DNA of 64,000 bases. It comes from Adiantum capillus-veneris. Taxonomy: Eukaryota; Streptophyta; Polypodiopsida; Polypodiales; Pteridaceae. Shown here piece by piece: positions 46,040 to 58,914 of the stretch. The stretch is taken from contig CM043962.1 of NCBI GenBank assembly GCA_014529385.2, forward strand, positions 122,413,970 to 122,477,969, in the 5' to 3' direction. The notes under the pieces are model-generated. The model was not told the DNA's origin. It did not search any database and saw only the letters and a list, made by a program, of their open reading frames with translations. Both the position numbers and the translations under genes were made by a program. Within the stretch, counting starts at the first letter, position 1. Every line of letters starts with the position of its first letter.

Positions 46040-48155
46040 GTTGTCGAGAAATTTGCGGTCTTGCTAGGAAAGCACCGGGCTTATGGCTGTGAGAGTTTGT
46101 GAGAGAACTCGACAAAAACTATATGAAGGAGTTAAACCATAGATGCCATGAAGACTAGGGTTTGGAAAGAAGTACAATCAAAGAAGCCCACCCATTCTCT
46201 CTTGCACTCACACGCACAAAGAAAGAACACAAAAGAAAATGTCAAAATAACACAAAGATGAAAACATCAAGGCTATGGTCATATCGTATCATGGGTAATA
46301 TGAAAGGGTTAACAGATGAGTTAATGGCATTCAATCTTGGCTGCCCAAATAGGCTACGAATTGTTCTTTGGAATTGTAGTTTTGTGCTTACCATAATATA
46401 TATGTTTTGTCTAGTGATTGGGATTAATTGTGTGTACAAATCCTCTTGGTTCATAGCAAGATAACTACGCTTACGTCAAAAGAAAAGTTATAGTCTATGA
46501 GAGGAAGTATGATGGGATCCGGTGATAGAAGTATTTCATTGAGCCTTTCTGGGCCAAAGAGAAACACTATATGTTATTGAAAGTGTATTTTACGGCTAAT
46601 CCATACGTTAATTCTAATAGATTGTACAGAGTGAAAGCGATAGAAATTATCATCATGTGGGTTATTCAGTATGTGAGAAATGTAGATATGAGAGAAGTGA
46701 AGAGATGAGAAGTTTCCCTCCCAAGCCCTATTCTTGCCCGTAAGCAATAAGGATACTGCGGGGAGAGATGTACCTGTAGCAAAGAGAACCTAGAGAGGAT
46801 GAATTACTAAGAATGAGAGAGATAGGTTTGGTTAAGGAGATGAGATTAGATACATATATATATGTTGGATTAGAGATGAAAATGAAAACAACAAGAAATC
46901 AAGAAAACATCAATGTAGAACACATCTTACTTGAAACCCTTCGGCACCATTATTGATGGGAGAGAGAAGAAGAGGGGAGAATTCAACGTTGATTGATACG
47001 CCAAGTACAACACCTTCTTTGATTAGAGTTGATCCTCCAAGGATGGTGTACAAGAATGGCTAGTTTTCCTCTAGGAGAAAGTGTAGGCTTGGGCTTATGT
47101 TAATGGGGCTAAGTACAATTAGGCATTACTACTCACTCCCTCAAGAATTCCTCTCATCAATGGCTTGAATGCTTGAGTTCCTTCCAAGGAAGAAGAGGTC
47201 CCCTTTTATAGGTGAAGGGAACCCACAAGGGTTTACACAAGAAGAGAGGAGCCAGTGTGAACAGGAATTGGAAAAGTTGGAAATGAGCTGTCCCTGCATG
47301 ATGTGGGCAGACTGGGGTCCAGTATTTTGATCATATCTCCTCAACCATAGCTCCAAATAAAAAAGTAAAAATATGGGCAGAAACTTCAGCTCATTAGCTA
47401 CGATATTCATTTTAAAATCATTTTCCAATTCGGATTGGAACCTTGTGTAAAAAATTCATCAAAATAGGGTCCATTTCTGGCAGCAAAAGTCTTCATGTGG
47501 TCCCCTTAGCGTAGACTTTCATTTGATTCCAAAGGACACCTCATGCCATATGAAAGCATGACATTGCTCCTTGACAAAATTTTGTAATCATGCTTGCAAT
47601 AATGTATTAAAATAAGTGTATCTTTGAAATCATGCCACCTAGTGTCCCACTAGGATTTGATTCCCTCTTAGTAGCTATTTAAAAAGAAATATAAGAAAAA
47701 TATGAAAAATACATAGAATATATATAGATTGGAAATTACTCTAGATATAGGATCTAGATAGGGTGTGAGATAATAATGAGATGGTAGAAAGAAAGAATCA
47801 ATGCTTTTTGCCCCAAGTTAAAGAGGTGGAGCTATTGACACTTTTCCCATAGTATTTTTTGATGGTAAAGTAAGAATACATTACCCTTGAGATAAATAAT
47901 AAGATGAGATAGAAAGCTTATTTTTATACTTACATATGCATATGTACATTATAGGAAATATAATTATGTATCTAAAAAGTTACAAGATAACTCTTGTAGC
48001 ATGTGTTCCCACTATGTACATGTCACAGCACGACAACGTGCATGTCCGTTTGTGTCTGTGTTTGTGTCTGTGTGTGTTTGAACTGCGTCATTATTAAGTG
48101 TTTTAAGCGAGCTTGACAGGAGTCAAGTCTGCAGAGCTGTCCGTCGGCGTGTCCA
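46040..48155. other. Gene-poor Helitron interior
   Basis: There is no convincing ORF. Near 47205-47215 the minus strand reads CCTATAAAAGGGG, a good TATA-box sequence, in a setting that recalls a retrotransposon LTR, but no LTR ends or target duplication can be fixed. Confidence 0.35.
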
Positions 48156-48314
48156 TTGTGTCAAAGAGAGAAGCGACTGGCCACTGCACACACACACACA
48201 CACAAACACACACACAGAGAATCCACTTGGTTACTCATTAATCATTATCCACCGCACCCTGACAGTGTGAGAAAGAGAGTATTCGACTCTTCGAAGGCTG
48301 TGTGTGTGAGTGTG

Positions 48315-48318
<4 letters not shown>

Positions 48319-48371
<53 letters not shown>
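48319..48371. repeat. (GA)n microsatellite
   Basis: About 52 bp of GA. Confidence 0.95.
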
Positions 48372-48374
<3 letters not shown>

Positions 48375-48399
48375 CTGACTCTGGATCTATTATATTATA

Positions 48400-48545
48400 G
48401 GGAAAATTACCAAAATATCCCTCTAATTTGTTGAAATTTCCAAAATACCCCTCAAATTTGAAAATTTCTCAAAATATCCCCCATATTTTGTCATAATTTC
48501 CCAAAATGCCCTTCAAATTTTCCAAAATTCCCAAAATACCTCTGG
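48400..48545. repeat. Degenerate 32-bp repeats
   Basis: Five units follow the pattern AATT.CCAAAATA.CCCTC with drifting spacers. Non-coding. Confidence 0.7.
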
Positions 48546-48593
48546 TTGTGAGATTAAATATCTCCAAAGCTTCAAAAAATGATGGAGCTCTCA

Positions 48594-48752
48594 TCTGTAC
48601 TATATATAATGGAGCTTAAAAATTTAGAGGAAGAAGAAGGTCTCCACTTGTTGGCTCTCACAAATTTGCACCTTCGAATGGAATAGGAACTTGCACTGAG
48701 TTATTTTGGATACAGACTTTTCACATGGCATACAGGCTACAGCATTCGCCCA

Positions 48753-48831
<79 letters not shown>

Positions 48832-48897
48832 CACAACGAGACTGGCGCCTCTGTGTGTGTGAGAAAAGACATGCGTTGCAGACATGCACCAACTACC

Positions 48898-48981
<84 letters not shown>

Positions 48982-49561
48982 GTCTGAGAGAGGGAGCCAG
49001 GTGCGAAAACAAAGCACCGAGCATTGGACAGGGAGAGCCAAAAAATTTGGGCACTGCTATTGGATAGACACGCATGCAAGGCTAGAAGCCGTTAGTAGAG
49101 TAGTAGGTAAGTCCAGCTAGCAGGATCGGACAGACACAGTGCTCGATTTTTTTATTTTTTTTAAACAAAAACTTGGCAAATCTACATATGAGAAATAGTA
49201 GAGATAAATTGACTAAATTTGAAGGTTTTTACACTAAATCACACAAAAGGGCAATACAAGGACCGAGCTGGGTTGTATGACCCTCCAAGTGGTGGCAGCC
49301 GGTCTGACTATGAAGACTGCTATTGAGAACAAGGGACAACCAAGGCTTAATTGGTGTCAAGACACTTAGAATGAGGTAGCTTCTTACTTAGTTGCACCTT
49401 TAGCAAGAGCAACAACTAGCTCACAAATTTGCTTCTTTATTGAGCAATGTTTACTATTTGATAAGTTATATATGAATATTATGTTTCTAGGGTCATGTTT
49501 TGAGTGGCATAAGGAACAATCCCAACAGACCTCACAATACTTGAACTCAAGACATGATACT

Positions 49562-49613
<52 letters not shown>

Positions 49614-50225
49614 AATCCCAAGAGATCTCACAAGTCTTGAACTCAAGACCTGATACTAAAGAAAATCAATATCATGTGTCTTGCTCTCCTTGCACTGTGA
49701 GAATTTATGACATGCGACCAAAACATGCACCAATAGACATCAAGAGGTACCAGTGTTCCTTGCGGGCAAGCACATACCACACACACACACACACACACAC
49801 ACAGTCCATGCTCTACAAAATGGGGATTTGGGAAAGCAAAGCTAATTGAGAGAGAGAGAGAGAGCATGGTCACCACAAAATCCTAAGAGACATCAAAGAT
49901 CTATATGATGAGTCTTGAACTCAAAGATCGCATTCCAAATGTTGAAGCGGATGTCATAGCAACTCCACTCTTCATCGAAGCTTTATTGGTTGTACTGATA
50001 GGGGCTATAGACCCTTATCTCCTCGGACCATGTTGACTTATGAAGTTGACCTCTCTTTGTAGGTTATGTGATGATGTGTACCACTACTATCGATCTTGCA
50101 TACCAAAAGGAGGATGAGATGCAAGAAATCAGGAGAGAAAAGGAAAGACTCCAAAGCCAATTGTATTTTAAATATTGAAACCAATATCAAAGCCAAAGAT
50201 ATGAATTTGGGTCAATGGATGGGGT

Positions 50226-50268
<43 letters not shown>

Positions 50269-50598
50269 AAGCAGGGTCACTCTTTATCAATGGTGTCCCT
50301 ATGGTGCACATGAGTGCATCAAATGATTCATAGGTCCTTACTTGCTGTGAAGGTGTTACTATAAGTCGTTCGATGGATAGACTTGCTAAGCTATAAGATA
50401 AATATTTTAATACACAATAATGGAGCATGGTGTTACATACTTAAGGCACAAAACAATTATCGAAGACCATGCCTTTATGGCCGTAGCAAGACAACAATGG
50501 AGCTTTGATTTTATGACTGGTGTTACATTCTTAAGCACCAAAAAAAGCATTGAAGACCCTGTCTTTATGGCCGCAACAATGCGCGGGTTACATACTAG
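48594..50598 (+). mobile_element. Non-autonomous Helitron, 2.0 kb, plus strand
   Basis: It starts TCTGTACTATATATAATGG after an A and ends ...GGGTTACATACTAG before a T. A short stem CCGC / GCGG lies about 10 bases before the CTAG, as Helitron 3' ends require. Both termini match those of the larger minus-strand Helitron, so they are one family, here nested in opposite orientation. Inside are (TG)n(AG)n at 48756-48829, (GA)n at 48906-48978, 49567-49609 and 50229-50264, and no gene. Confidence 0.7.
50430..50590 (+). repeat. Duplicated Helitron 3' subterminal segment
   Basis: The phrases GGTGTTACAT.CTTAAG.CACAAAA and GAAGACC.TG.CTTTATGGCCG.A occur twice in a row. Only the second copy ends in the hairpin and CTAG terminus. 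Confidence 0.7.
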
Positions 50599-50786
50599 TT
50601 ACATTTGAAAAGGTTTGTCATTTTTTATATTATGCAAATGATGTCTTTTTTTACAATCTTACCTTTCACTTTTGTATTTTAGATTAGATATTTTGTAAGG
50701 TTTTTTTGAAGTGAACCGAGGAGGAGTGACACATGGAGGCCCTCTTCTTCCTTGAAAATTTTAAGCTGCTTCATATATAGTATAGA

Positions 50787-51345
50787 TGTGTGTATAGAAT
50801 TTATTAGAACTATGCAAAGTGAAGCTTCACTTTAGCATTCTAAAACAATAGAATGCAAAAAGAACATTTGTGTGTATGTATGTAAAATTTACTAAAATTT
50901 ATGCAAAGTGAAGGTTCACTTTAACCTTCTAAAACAATAGAATTCAAGAAAAGTAAAGACATGTCATGATATGAAATGAAAGGTAAGTCTCCATCATACA
51001 CAGTGAAAACAATAGAATTCAAGAAAAGTAAAGACATGTAGGATGTAGGATGTGAAATAAAAGGTAATGGAAACACAGTGAAAACAATAGAATTCAAGAA
51101 AAGTAAAGACATGTAGGATGTAGGATGTGAAATAAAAGGTAAGTTTCCATGTGTCATGTAGGGATTTAGGATGTGAAATGAAAGGAGTCTCCCTAATTCA
51201 ACACAACACCAAGGGTTTCTTTCAAAAAGCCAAAAAGAGGTTGAGTATACTATTTCCTTTTGAAGGCAACTTTACTTTTCCTTTTGACAACCAATTGAAG
51301 GGTGGTTCCACTTTTTCTTTGAAGGCCAATGGCCAAGGGACATAA
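50787..51345. repeat. Long dispersed repeat, copy 3, with a 75-bp local tandem
   Basis: It resumes right after the Helitron with AATTTATTAGAACTATGCAAAGTG and runs to AACCAATTGAAGG (compare 39230). Within 50930-51150 a 75-bp stretch (AACAATAGAATTCAAGAAAA ... AAAGACATG) is repeated three times. Confidence 0.75.
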
Positions 51346-51514
51346 GAATTTAAGATTATGTACATTAGTAAAATTTTATCGGTTTACTTCAAAGCAAACT
51401 TGGAGTCTATCTAGGATTTTGAAACTTTAGCCCGTTAAAATATGTTACAACCCAATTTTTATCGAACATGGATCTCGAATAGCCCCAGAATGGAAGGGCA
51501 CTTGTGTGTGTGTG

Positions 51515-51561
<47 letters not shown>

Positions 51562-51856
51562 CTCAAAGAGGGTGCCTTTTTTCTTTTGTTGGTCGAAATA
51601 ATGGGCACACTAAAAACTCTTTAGGTAAAGCTTTGAACCTATCAAGGATTTTACAATGTAAGCTCGTCAGAAATATAATAAACCTCGGTTTTTTGCAAAC
51701 ACTATTGAATAACCCCAAAATGGAAGGGGATAATAGATGTAGAAAAGTTGGACTCTTAGTATATCAAGGATCACTCTCCCCACCTCGGGGACATGCTTTG
51801 TAAAGAGAGGAGAGGTACACCTGTCAAAAATTTATTACATCTCACATGGGGCACCG

Positions 51857-51939
<83 letters not shown>

Positions 51940-52091
51940 CCCAACAACCTGTCAGCCAATCAAAAGAAATCACATATTGTTTCAAGAAAAAGAGAGTCAA
52001 TTCTATGATAAAAAATGCTTCATCTACTTATACTAGCAGTGGTGGCCATGAAACTGCGACCACACATCTACTTATACTAGTAGTGGTGGCC
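51346..52091. repeat. Spacer with (GA)n and (TG)n(AG)n tracts
   Basis: No gene is seen. (GA)n lies at 51517-51558 and (TG)n(AG)n at 51861-51936. A 42-bp duplication (ACATCTACTTATACTAG.AG) lies at 52017-52105, just before the duplicate P450 exon. Confidence 0.7.
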
Positions 52092-52378
52092 ATGGAACTG
52101 CAACTCTGGTCGCTTCTTCTTCCATTATCGGCATTATCATTATCTTTTTCTTCACCATTATCAGGGTCGGCTCTTCTGATTGTAGCTACATGCATCCGCT
52201 TTGCCCACTTTGCGGGGATTTTGTGTTGCTGCTTGTTGAATTCACGTCACTTGCTTTGCGAGCACAAGTTGCCCCCGGTAGCCTGGGCTTGCCTCTGCTT
52301 GGTGAGACGCTACTGTTGCTCTTCTGAGAGCTCCCATCGATACGCTACTTTCATTCTTCTCTTCTCGTATGCAAAGGT

Positions 52379-52379
<1 letters not shown>
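52092..52379 (+). pseudogene. Duplicate, broken copy of P450 exon 1
   Basis: From ATG 52092 the sequence parallels exon 1 of the P450 at 53265 (MELQLWSLLLPLSALSLSFS, then RHLLCEHKLPP). One base is lost at the proline-rich hinge (CCCCCGGTAGCC versus CCTCCCGGTAGCC), so the frame shifts before the GETL motif, and further changes follow. The copy even retains the downstream (TC)n(AC)n tract at 52380-52461 that forms intron 1 in the intact gene. Exon 2 does not follow it. Confidence 0.85.

Positions 52380-52461
<82 letters not shown>
52380..52461. repeat. (TC)n(AC)n microsatellite
   Basis: Occupies the same place after the duplicate exon as the tract in intron 1 of the intact gene. Confidence 0.95.
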
Positions 52462-52463
<2 letters not shown>

Positions 52464-52749
52464 TACCCTAGATGTTGACATAAATTCCAATTGTTTGACT
52501 AGTTACTCTTAAAATACAGCCTAAACAAGAAAATGGTCGTTTTCAAGCAACGGCTTCATGTGCGAGAACTTTCAACACAAGTGTCGAGGGTTGCATTGAA
52601 CGATGTGCTTGCCACATCACAAAATCTCACTATAGTTCCAGCTTTTAGCAACCATGATGCATCATGTACGAGGTCTCTCAACAAAAATGTGGCGCCAAGG
52701 TTGACTTTTTACAAGCATTTTACCCGGTGCTGGCCTGGCCTATATCTCA

Positions 52750-52932
52750 CATGGGCATGGGAGGAGATGGGATCTACGGTGGGATGATTGCGGACCGTAG
52801 ATCTTGGGCTTCCGTGGACAATGTAAACTCGGGTACTCGAGTTTACTTTGCCCCTCCCTCCCCGCCCCCGGGATTGAACCCACAACCTAAGGTTTGAGGG
52901 TCATGTGGCCTATCCACCACGTTCGCGCACGT
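52750..52932 (-). mobile_element. tRNA-derived SINE-like insertion, minus strand
   Basis: On the minus strand the head reads CGTGCGCGAACGTGGTGGA, then an A-box-like GTGGATAGGCC and a perfect B box GGTTCAATCCC (52870-52880), as in plant tRNA-derived SINEs such as the Au family. The 3' end and target duplication are not clear. A true tRNA cloverleaf is not formed. Confidence 0.55.
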
Positions 52933-52988
52933 CACTGTGGAATGTACACGTTTTCATGGAGTTTTGACGTGTAAAAATATCGGAGCGA

Positions 52989-53052
52989 GCAAAAGTAAAC
53001 TCAGGTATTTTTGTAAATTCGAGTTTACAAAAATACTCGAGTTTACTTTTGC
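52989..53052. repeat. Long hairpin upstream of the P450
   Basis: GCAAAAGTAAACTC pairs with GAGTTTACTTTTGC, and the inner TATTTTTGTAAA pairs with its complement: arms of about 29 bp around a short loop, two mismatches. A smaller related palindrome (GTAAACTCGGGTACTCGAG) lies at 52829-52852. Confidence 0.8.
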
Positions 53053-53264
53053 GACAAGATCTAAACGGGCGCCTAATGTCGGGGCCCAAAAGTGATGGGA
53101 GCATTTGATCCCATCTCACATGACCGTGTTAGATATAGGTGAGGGCCAAGGTTGGAGTTTGAGAAGATTGTTCAAAATAAAAAAGTGAAATCCTTGGATT
53201 GAGAAGTGCAAGGAAATCAACCCTGCCCCCCACGGAAGGAGCGCAAGGAAGCGAGCGGGTGGCC

Positions 53265-53544
53265 ATGGAACTGCAACTGTGGTCGCTGCTTCTTCCATTA
53301 TCGGCATTATCATCATCTTCTTCTTCACCATTATCGGGGGCGTCTCTTCTAATTGCGGCTACCTGCATCTGCTTTGTGGGGATTCTGTGCTGCTGCTTGC
53401 TGCACTCGCGTCACTTGCTTTGCAAGCACAAGCTGCCTCCCGGTAGCCTGGGCTTGCCTCTGCTTGGCGAGACGCTGCAGTTTGCTCTTCTCAGATCTCC
53501 CATCGGCACGCCGCTTCCGTTCTTCTCTTCTCGTATGCAGAGGT

Positions 53545-53604
<60 letters not shown>

Positions 53605-54191
53605 TCTCCCTCTCTGTCTCTCATGTCACATATCATATGTACGATCAGATTTGGCAGCGTGTTCAAGACGCATGTGCTGGGACGGCCGACAGTGGTGTCG
53701 ATGGATCCTGAGCTAACCAAGTTTCTACTGAGCAACGACGGAAAGCTAGTGCAGGGCTACTTCCCGGTGGTGTTCAGGAGGATCCTGGGGCCAGTCCTCA
53801 CCCTGCAAGGGGACAGCCATCGTGCGCTGCGCGAGCTGACCAATCTCATTGCCAGCTCTAGCGCGGTGCAAAAGCTGCATGTGGAAACAGTTCAAGAGCA
53901 TTTCTTGACTTGTCTCGAGTCCTGGCGAAATCAAGCTGATGTGCTCGATGCCCAGCGCGATTGCAAGGAGGTACTTTTGCTCGATTGCGATTGTAGTCCG
54001 GGGTTCGATTACGTTTAAACCTTGTGTTGTCTATGCAGTGGGTTTTTAGCTACTCCATAAAGATTTCTCTTGGTCTGGCCGCCGATGACCCAACCGCCGA
54101 GTTGCTCATGCGGGATTTCTTCACGTTATCGTCCGGTTACTCGTCAGTTCCTATCAATCTACCAGGCACCCGATTCAACAAGGTTCTCAAG
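53265..54191 (+). CDS. Cytochrome P450, CYP85 clan, exons 1-3 only
   Basis: Exons 53265-53542, 53649-53970 and 54039-54191 join in frame (251 codons) at GT-AG introns. Residues 1-45 are a hydrophobic, leucine-rich membrane anchor. KLPPGSLGLPLLGETLQF is the proline hinge and start of the catalytic domain. FGSVFKTHVLGRPTVVSMDP gives the beta-1 strands, and SVPINLPGTRFNKVLK is the F-G region typical of the CYP85 clan, which includes brassinosteroid and other terpenoid oxidases. The family cannot be named. The I-helix, ExxR and heme-binding Cys parts are not found before the window ends, so the gene is either truncated or continues past a very long intron full of transposons. These enzymes sit on the ER face and oxidise with NADPH-P450 reductase. 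Confidence 0.85.
53543..53648 (+). other. P450 intron 1, almost entirely microsatellite
   Basis: A 106-bp intron GT...CAG of which about 57 bp are (TC)n(AC)n. The exon join AG/A TTT GGC rebuilds an Arg-Phe-Gly codon order expected in the family. Confidence 0.85.
53971..54038 (+). other. P450 intron 2, 68 bp
   Basis: GTACTTTTGC ... TCTATGCAG. Very short but with normal borders; the flanking exons are in phase 0. Confidence 0.85.
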
Positions 54192-55048
<857 letters not shown>

Positions 55049-55308
55049 AATACAATGTCTGGTTACAAAATAAACTGAAGTAAATTAAAAGGTAAAATTT
55101 GATGTCGAGACGCTGGCCCTGGGCAGAGCAGGCATCGGAGGTGACCTTGGGAGTGGTGTAGGCGGGCAGGAGGTTGAGGAGGGCAGAGAAAGCCACGGCG
55201 CAGGTGGAGGGAGCTCTTGCATCGATGCACCGCATCATCGACATCACCAATAGCCCTTGGCCACCGCCCATTACCTCTTCAGTTTATTTTATAACCAGAC
55301 ATTGTATT
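55049..55308 (-). mobile_element. Small inverted-repeat element with possible captured exon
   Basis: Arms 55049-55080 and 55277-55308 are 32-bp inverted repeats (AATACAATGTCTGGTTA.A..) with one mismatch. The 196-bp interior is far more GC-rich than its surroundings. On the minus strand it is open: MRCIDARAPSTCAVAFSALL and YTTPKVTSDACSAQGQRLD. This suggests a gene fragment picked up by a small DNA transposon. No clear target duplication is seen, and the parent gene is not recognised. Confidence 0.6.
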
Positions 55309-55363
55309 GGGTTATAATCAAAACAATAGGAAAAAATAACATGAATTTTTTTTGTATCAAACC

Positions 55364-57346
55364 TTATATATTTGTTAGTTGTAAAACCTCTTTGTACACA
55401 ATGTTTTGAGCGTAAACCATTGGTGGATCTGGGGATTCACTTATATTCGATCTTTGAGCATCATCAAGAACTATTTTGATGGTAGATGAAGATCTCACAC
55501 GGGACATTGCAACATATAGCCGACCATGAGTGAAAACTGGTGTAGCTAGATACAAACCCAAAACTTCGAGTGTTTGACCTTGTGCCTTGTTGATTGTCAT
55601 TCCAAATGCAAGTCTCACAGGAAATTGTCTATGCTTCATTTCAAAAGGTAGTCCATAAGAAGCCCCTATAATAAAGTCTATTCTGGGTATGAATACCCTT
55701 TCTCCACCATGTGACCCGGTGATTACTTCTACATCGATAATCATGTGGTGAAACTGCTTACATATCAACCTTGTACCATTGCACAAACCTTGTCAAGGAT
55801 CCAAGTTGCGAAGAAGCATAATTGGGGCATTCTCTTTGAATTGAAAAGAGTGTTGTGGAAAACCTCCCCCAAGCTCAAGAGAATTCAAAAATTCAGTTGT
55901 ATAAAGAATACTGCTGCAATCAGATGGACATATTGAGTTTGCACTCACATATTCCTTGAATATTCCTCTCATTTTACCCATGGCCAAGTCTTTAATGGCA
56001 TCAACCTCCTTATTGCAAGGAGCAAGTATACCTCTATCCTTAAAAAACCTCTTGTAATCTTGAATGTGTTGCATATCTCCATATATACAATCAATGAGCC
56101 CTTCAAGACTATTTCCTAGAAGAAGCATGTTATTTGGCAATGGGACATGGTCATTCAAATCTCCATGACCATCACCAATGCGAAGTATACAATTTGCAAA
56201 TTCTCTTGCAAGTGCATTATTTGAGCCTTGAAACACACGAATATTGTCTGTTAGCCGCAAAACCTTTATATATTTCCATATGTGTGAGTGACACAAAGCT
56301 ACACTCACAATATCTGCACGACTTCCTTTGCGGACAACAGGCAAGATTTGTCTACAATCGCCCCCAAACAAAAACACTTTTCCTCCAAACAATACATTAT
56401 TTTGCATCACATCCCTTAACGTTCGATCTAGTGCCTCATAAGCATATTGATGGGTCATGGGAGCTTCATCCCTAATGATCAAGGCAGCTCTCTTCAAAAG
56501 TTCAGCAAGCTGACTGTTCACTTTGATACTACATGTTGATTCTGATGAATGCAACTCTAATGGTATTTTAAACCTTGAGTGAGCGGTCCTTCCATTGCTA
56601 AGAAGTAAAGCTGCAATGTCGGATGATGCACATGCCAAAGAAACCTTTTGTTGACCACGGATGCGAGAAAGCAAGGCATTATAAAGATACGTTTTTCCAG
56701 TTCCACCCGGTCCATCTACAAAATAAATACTACCTTCTGCCTTTTCAACTGTCTCCATGACTTCATTATATGCAATGTGTTGCTCTTGATTCAAAGAACT
56801 CTCCATTTTATATGCCAAATCATTTTGTTCATGTGCATTGAATATTGTCTCCTCACTTAGCAATCCATCACTACGCTGGAATAAACGTGCTTGATCTATG
56901 CTAGGCATTCCAGAAAAGTCAGCAAGTCGTTTGTCATATTGTTGAAGCATATAATTTAGGGTAGATAATGCTTGGTTCTTTTCTATTTCATGACGAACAT
57001 GCTCATCAAGCGTATGTGTGCGCAAAGCATAAAAAAAGTCCTCAGAAAGATCATTGGAGAAATTATTCCATAGAGTACCTGGACATAAAGGCTCACAAAA
57101 CACCAAAATGATCACAAATAATTGTCGCAATTGTGGTCCCAATCGTTGCAAGGATGCCTCCTGCACACACATTGACCATTCAACATCATTTTGTAGTAGG
57201 CCCCTAGCATTGCAAGCTTCCTTAAAGGTAGGGTAAGTGAGCCCACTAAAATTTCGAAGGTTCTCAAAGTTCCGTGAACCCTTGCACTCGTTAAGCAGCA
57301 GTCGAAGGTAATAAACCTCCCCAGCTGTAGAAACAATGTTGTACAT
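55364..57346 (-). pseudogene. Helitron PIF1-like helicase domain
   Basis: Minus strand. Walker A is DGPGGTGKT, Walker B reads IIRDEAPM (usually IIWDEAPM), followed by FLFGGDCRQILPV, then after an in-frame TGA near 55793 by FGMTINKAQGQTL and LYVAMSRVRS. These are the ordered motifs of the SF1B helicase part of Helitron RepHel, which unwinds DNA during rolling-circle movement. The domain is almost complete; only one stop interrupts it. A frameshift near 57350 separates it from Rep. Confidence 0.9.
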
Positions 57347-58914
57347 TCTTCCGATGGTGTTGCCCTTTTGTCTGTGAGTCCATACTTTTTTGCGTGCACT
57401 CCAAACCCATTGAAGTGTGTGTAGAGCAAATTATTTGCTTCTGGATACCTTTGATTTGCCACAAACCACTTTGTCAATGTTGTCTTTCTATTTGCATCAT
57501 TATTGACTACTCCCGCCAAATCTGTAGCATCTTCAAAAGCTACCATATTTTGTAAAGGAAGATGAATTTGTAGCCGCATTATATCGGGCTTCTCATCATG
57601 TAGGTCAAATCCATATATCCTCTAAATTGCCTCAGATGCTGATACATAACGTGCCTCTAGATAGCTCTTAATTTCATCAAGAACACCTTCACCATCTTGC
57701 AGCAAGACTGTGGCTCTATCATGGCCCTTATACACATATTTGTAAAGATATTTTACAGCTCTGATAGTTGAGCATATCTCAACATTGATGTGAGCTTTAT
57801 ATCTCAATGAAAGAAGTGGATTATATGGCACAACCCATCGATTATCCAGATTCATTTGTTTTGATAGCACATAATTTTCGTCATCTCATCGCATGTATGT
57901 TAGATATCCATCACCATCAATGCAAGTTTCTGCACAAAACTTGCGTGGATATTTAAATCTACACCTCCCTTCTACCATGCATGGTGCATTTTGATTCAAG
58001 ACACCACATGGACCGTGAATGCTACAATGTGTTATAACATTGTGCAAATCAGGGAACCTGTCTTTGTCTGGTAGCTTAGCACAAACCATTTTATCATAGT
58101 GTGAAACATCAGTGGGCTTGTACTGAGATGCAAGTATCAATAAAATATGAGCATGAGGAAGTCCTCTTTTTTGGAATTCTATCACATTGACATGCCCAAT
58201 GAAATCTCCAAAAATAGAACCCTGTATAAGAAAATGCATCAAGTCTTTAAACTTATGATAAAAGACTCGTGCTGTCAAATCAGGACGATCAGAAGCACTT
58301 TTCCTTGGCAATAAGGCATCATCAATCTCTTTCCAGCGTGGATTGCATGTGAAAGTTATAAATATGTCTGGCTTCCCATGCTTGCGCAGGATTTCCATGG
58401 CATCTTGATAGAGCTGATACATATGTCGTGGGCCACCCATAAAAGATGAAGGCAAAACAATCCTTTGTCCAACACTAATACCTCTCACTCCTTCCACCAC
58501 ATCCCTAGCTGCCATCATGTCTACAAGGCCTTGATAAGCTTCAACAGGAAGTTCCTTTTGATGGTTTCTCAACCATAGTAGCCTAGACTCTTCCATTGTA
58601 GTATAAGCATCAACAATGTATTGCTGCAATAACCTACCCCCTCATAAAAGACACTCTGTGGTGTCACTCCTTACTTGTATCCTAAATGTATAATACTGCT
58701 TTTGAGTCATAAAGTGTGTTCTCCTTTCAGTATTCCCACCGGCATCATCATCGGAGTTAGCATTATTATTGATATAGAGAAGAGGTATGTACGGGTGCCA
58801 ACCATCTTCTCCTCTTGGAAACAACAAAACATATAGTAAAGGCATATAGGAGCGATGCAAGGAAGAAATATTTTTAAGGCCTCCTGTACGATATTGTATC
58901 AGGATGCCCCACAT
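57112..58914 (-). pseudogene. Helitron Rep (HUH nuclease) domain
   Basis: One minus-strand frame with stops near 58642, 57886 and 57622. IFITFTCNPRWKEI and GLPHAHILL hold the His-x-His metal site. AVKYLYKYVYKG holds the paired Tyr of the Y2 nuclease, which cuts and rejoins DNA strands. The stop at 57622 stands where relatives have Trp, consistent with TGG to TAG. Not functional as it stands. Confidence 0.9.

Noticed and set aside
46860-47710. Solo LTR on the minus strand
   Set aside because: A good TATA-like sequence is present, but no TG/CA ends with a target duplication could be found.
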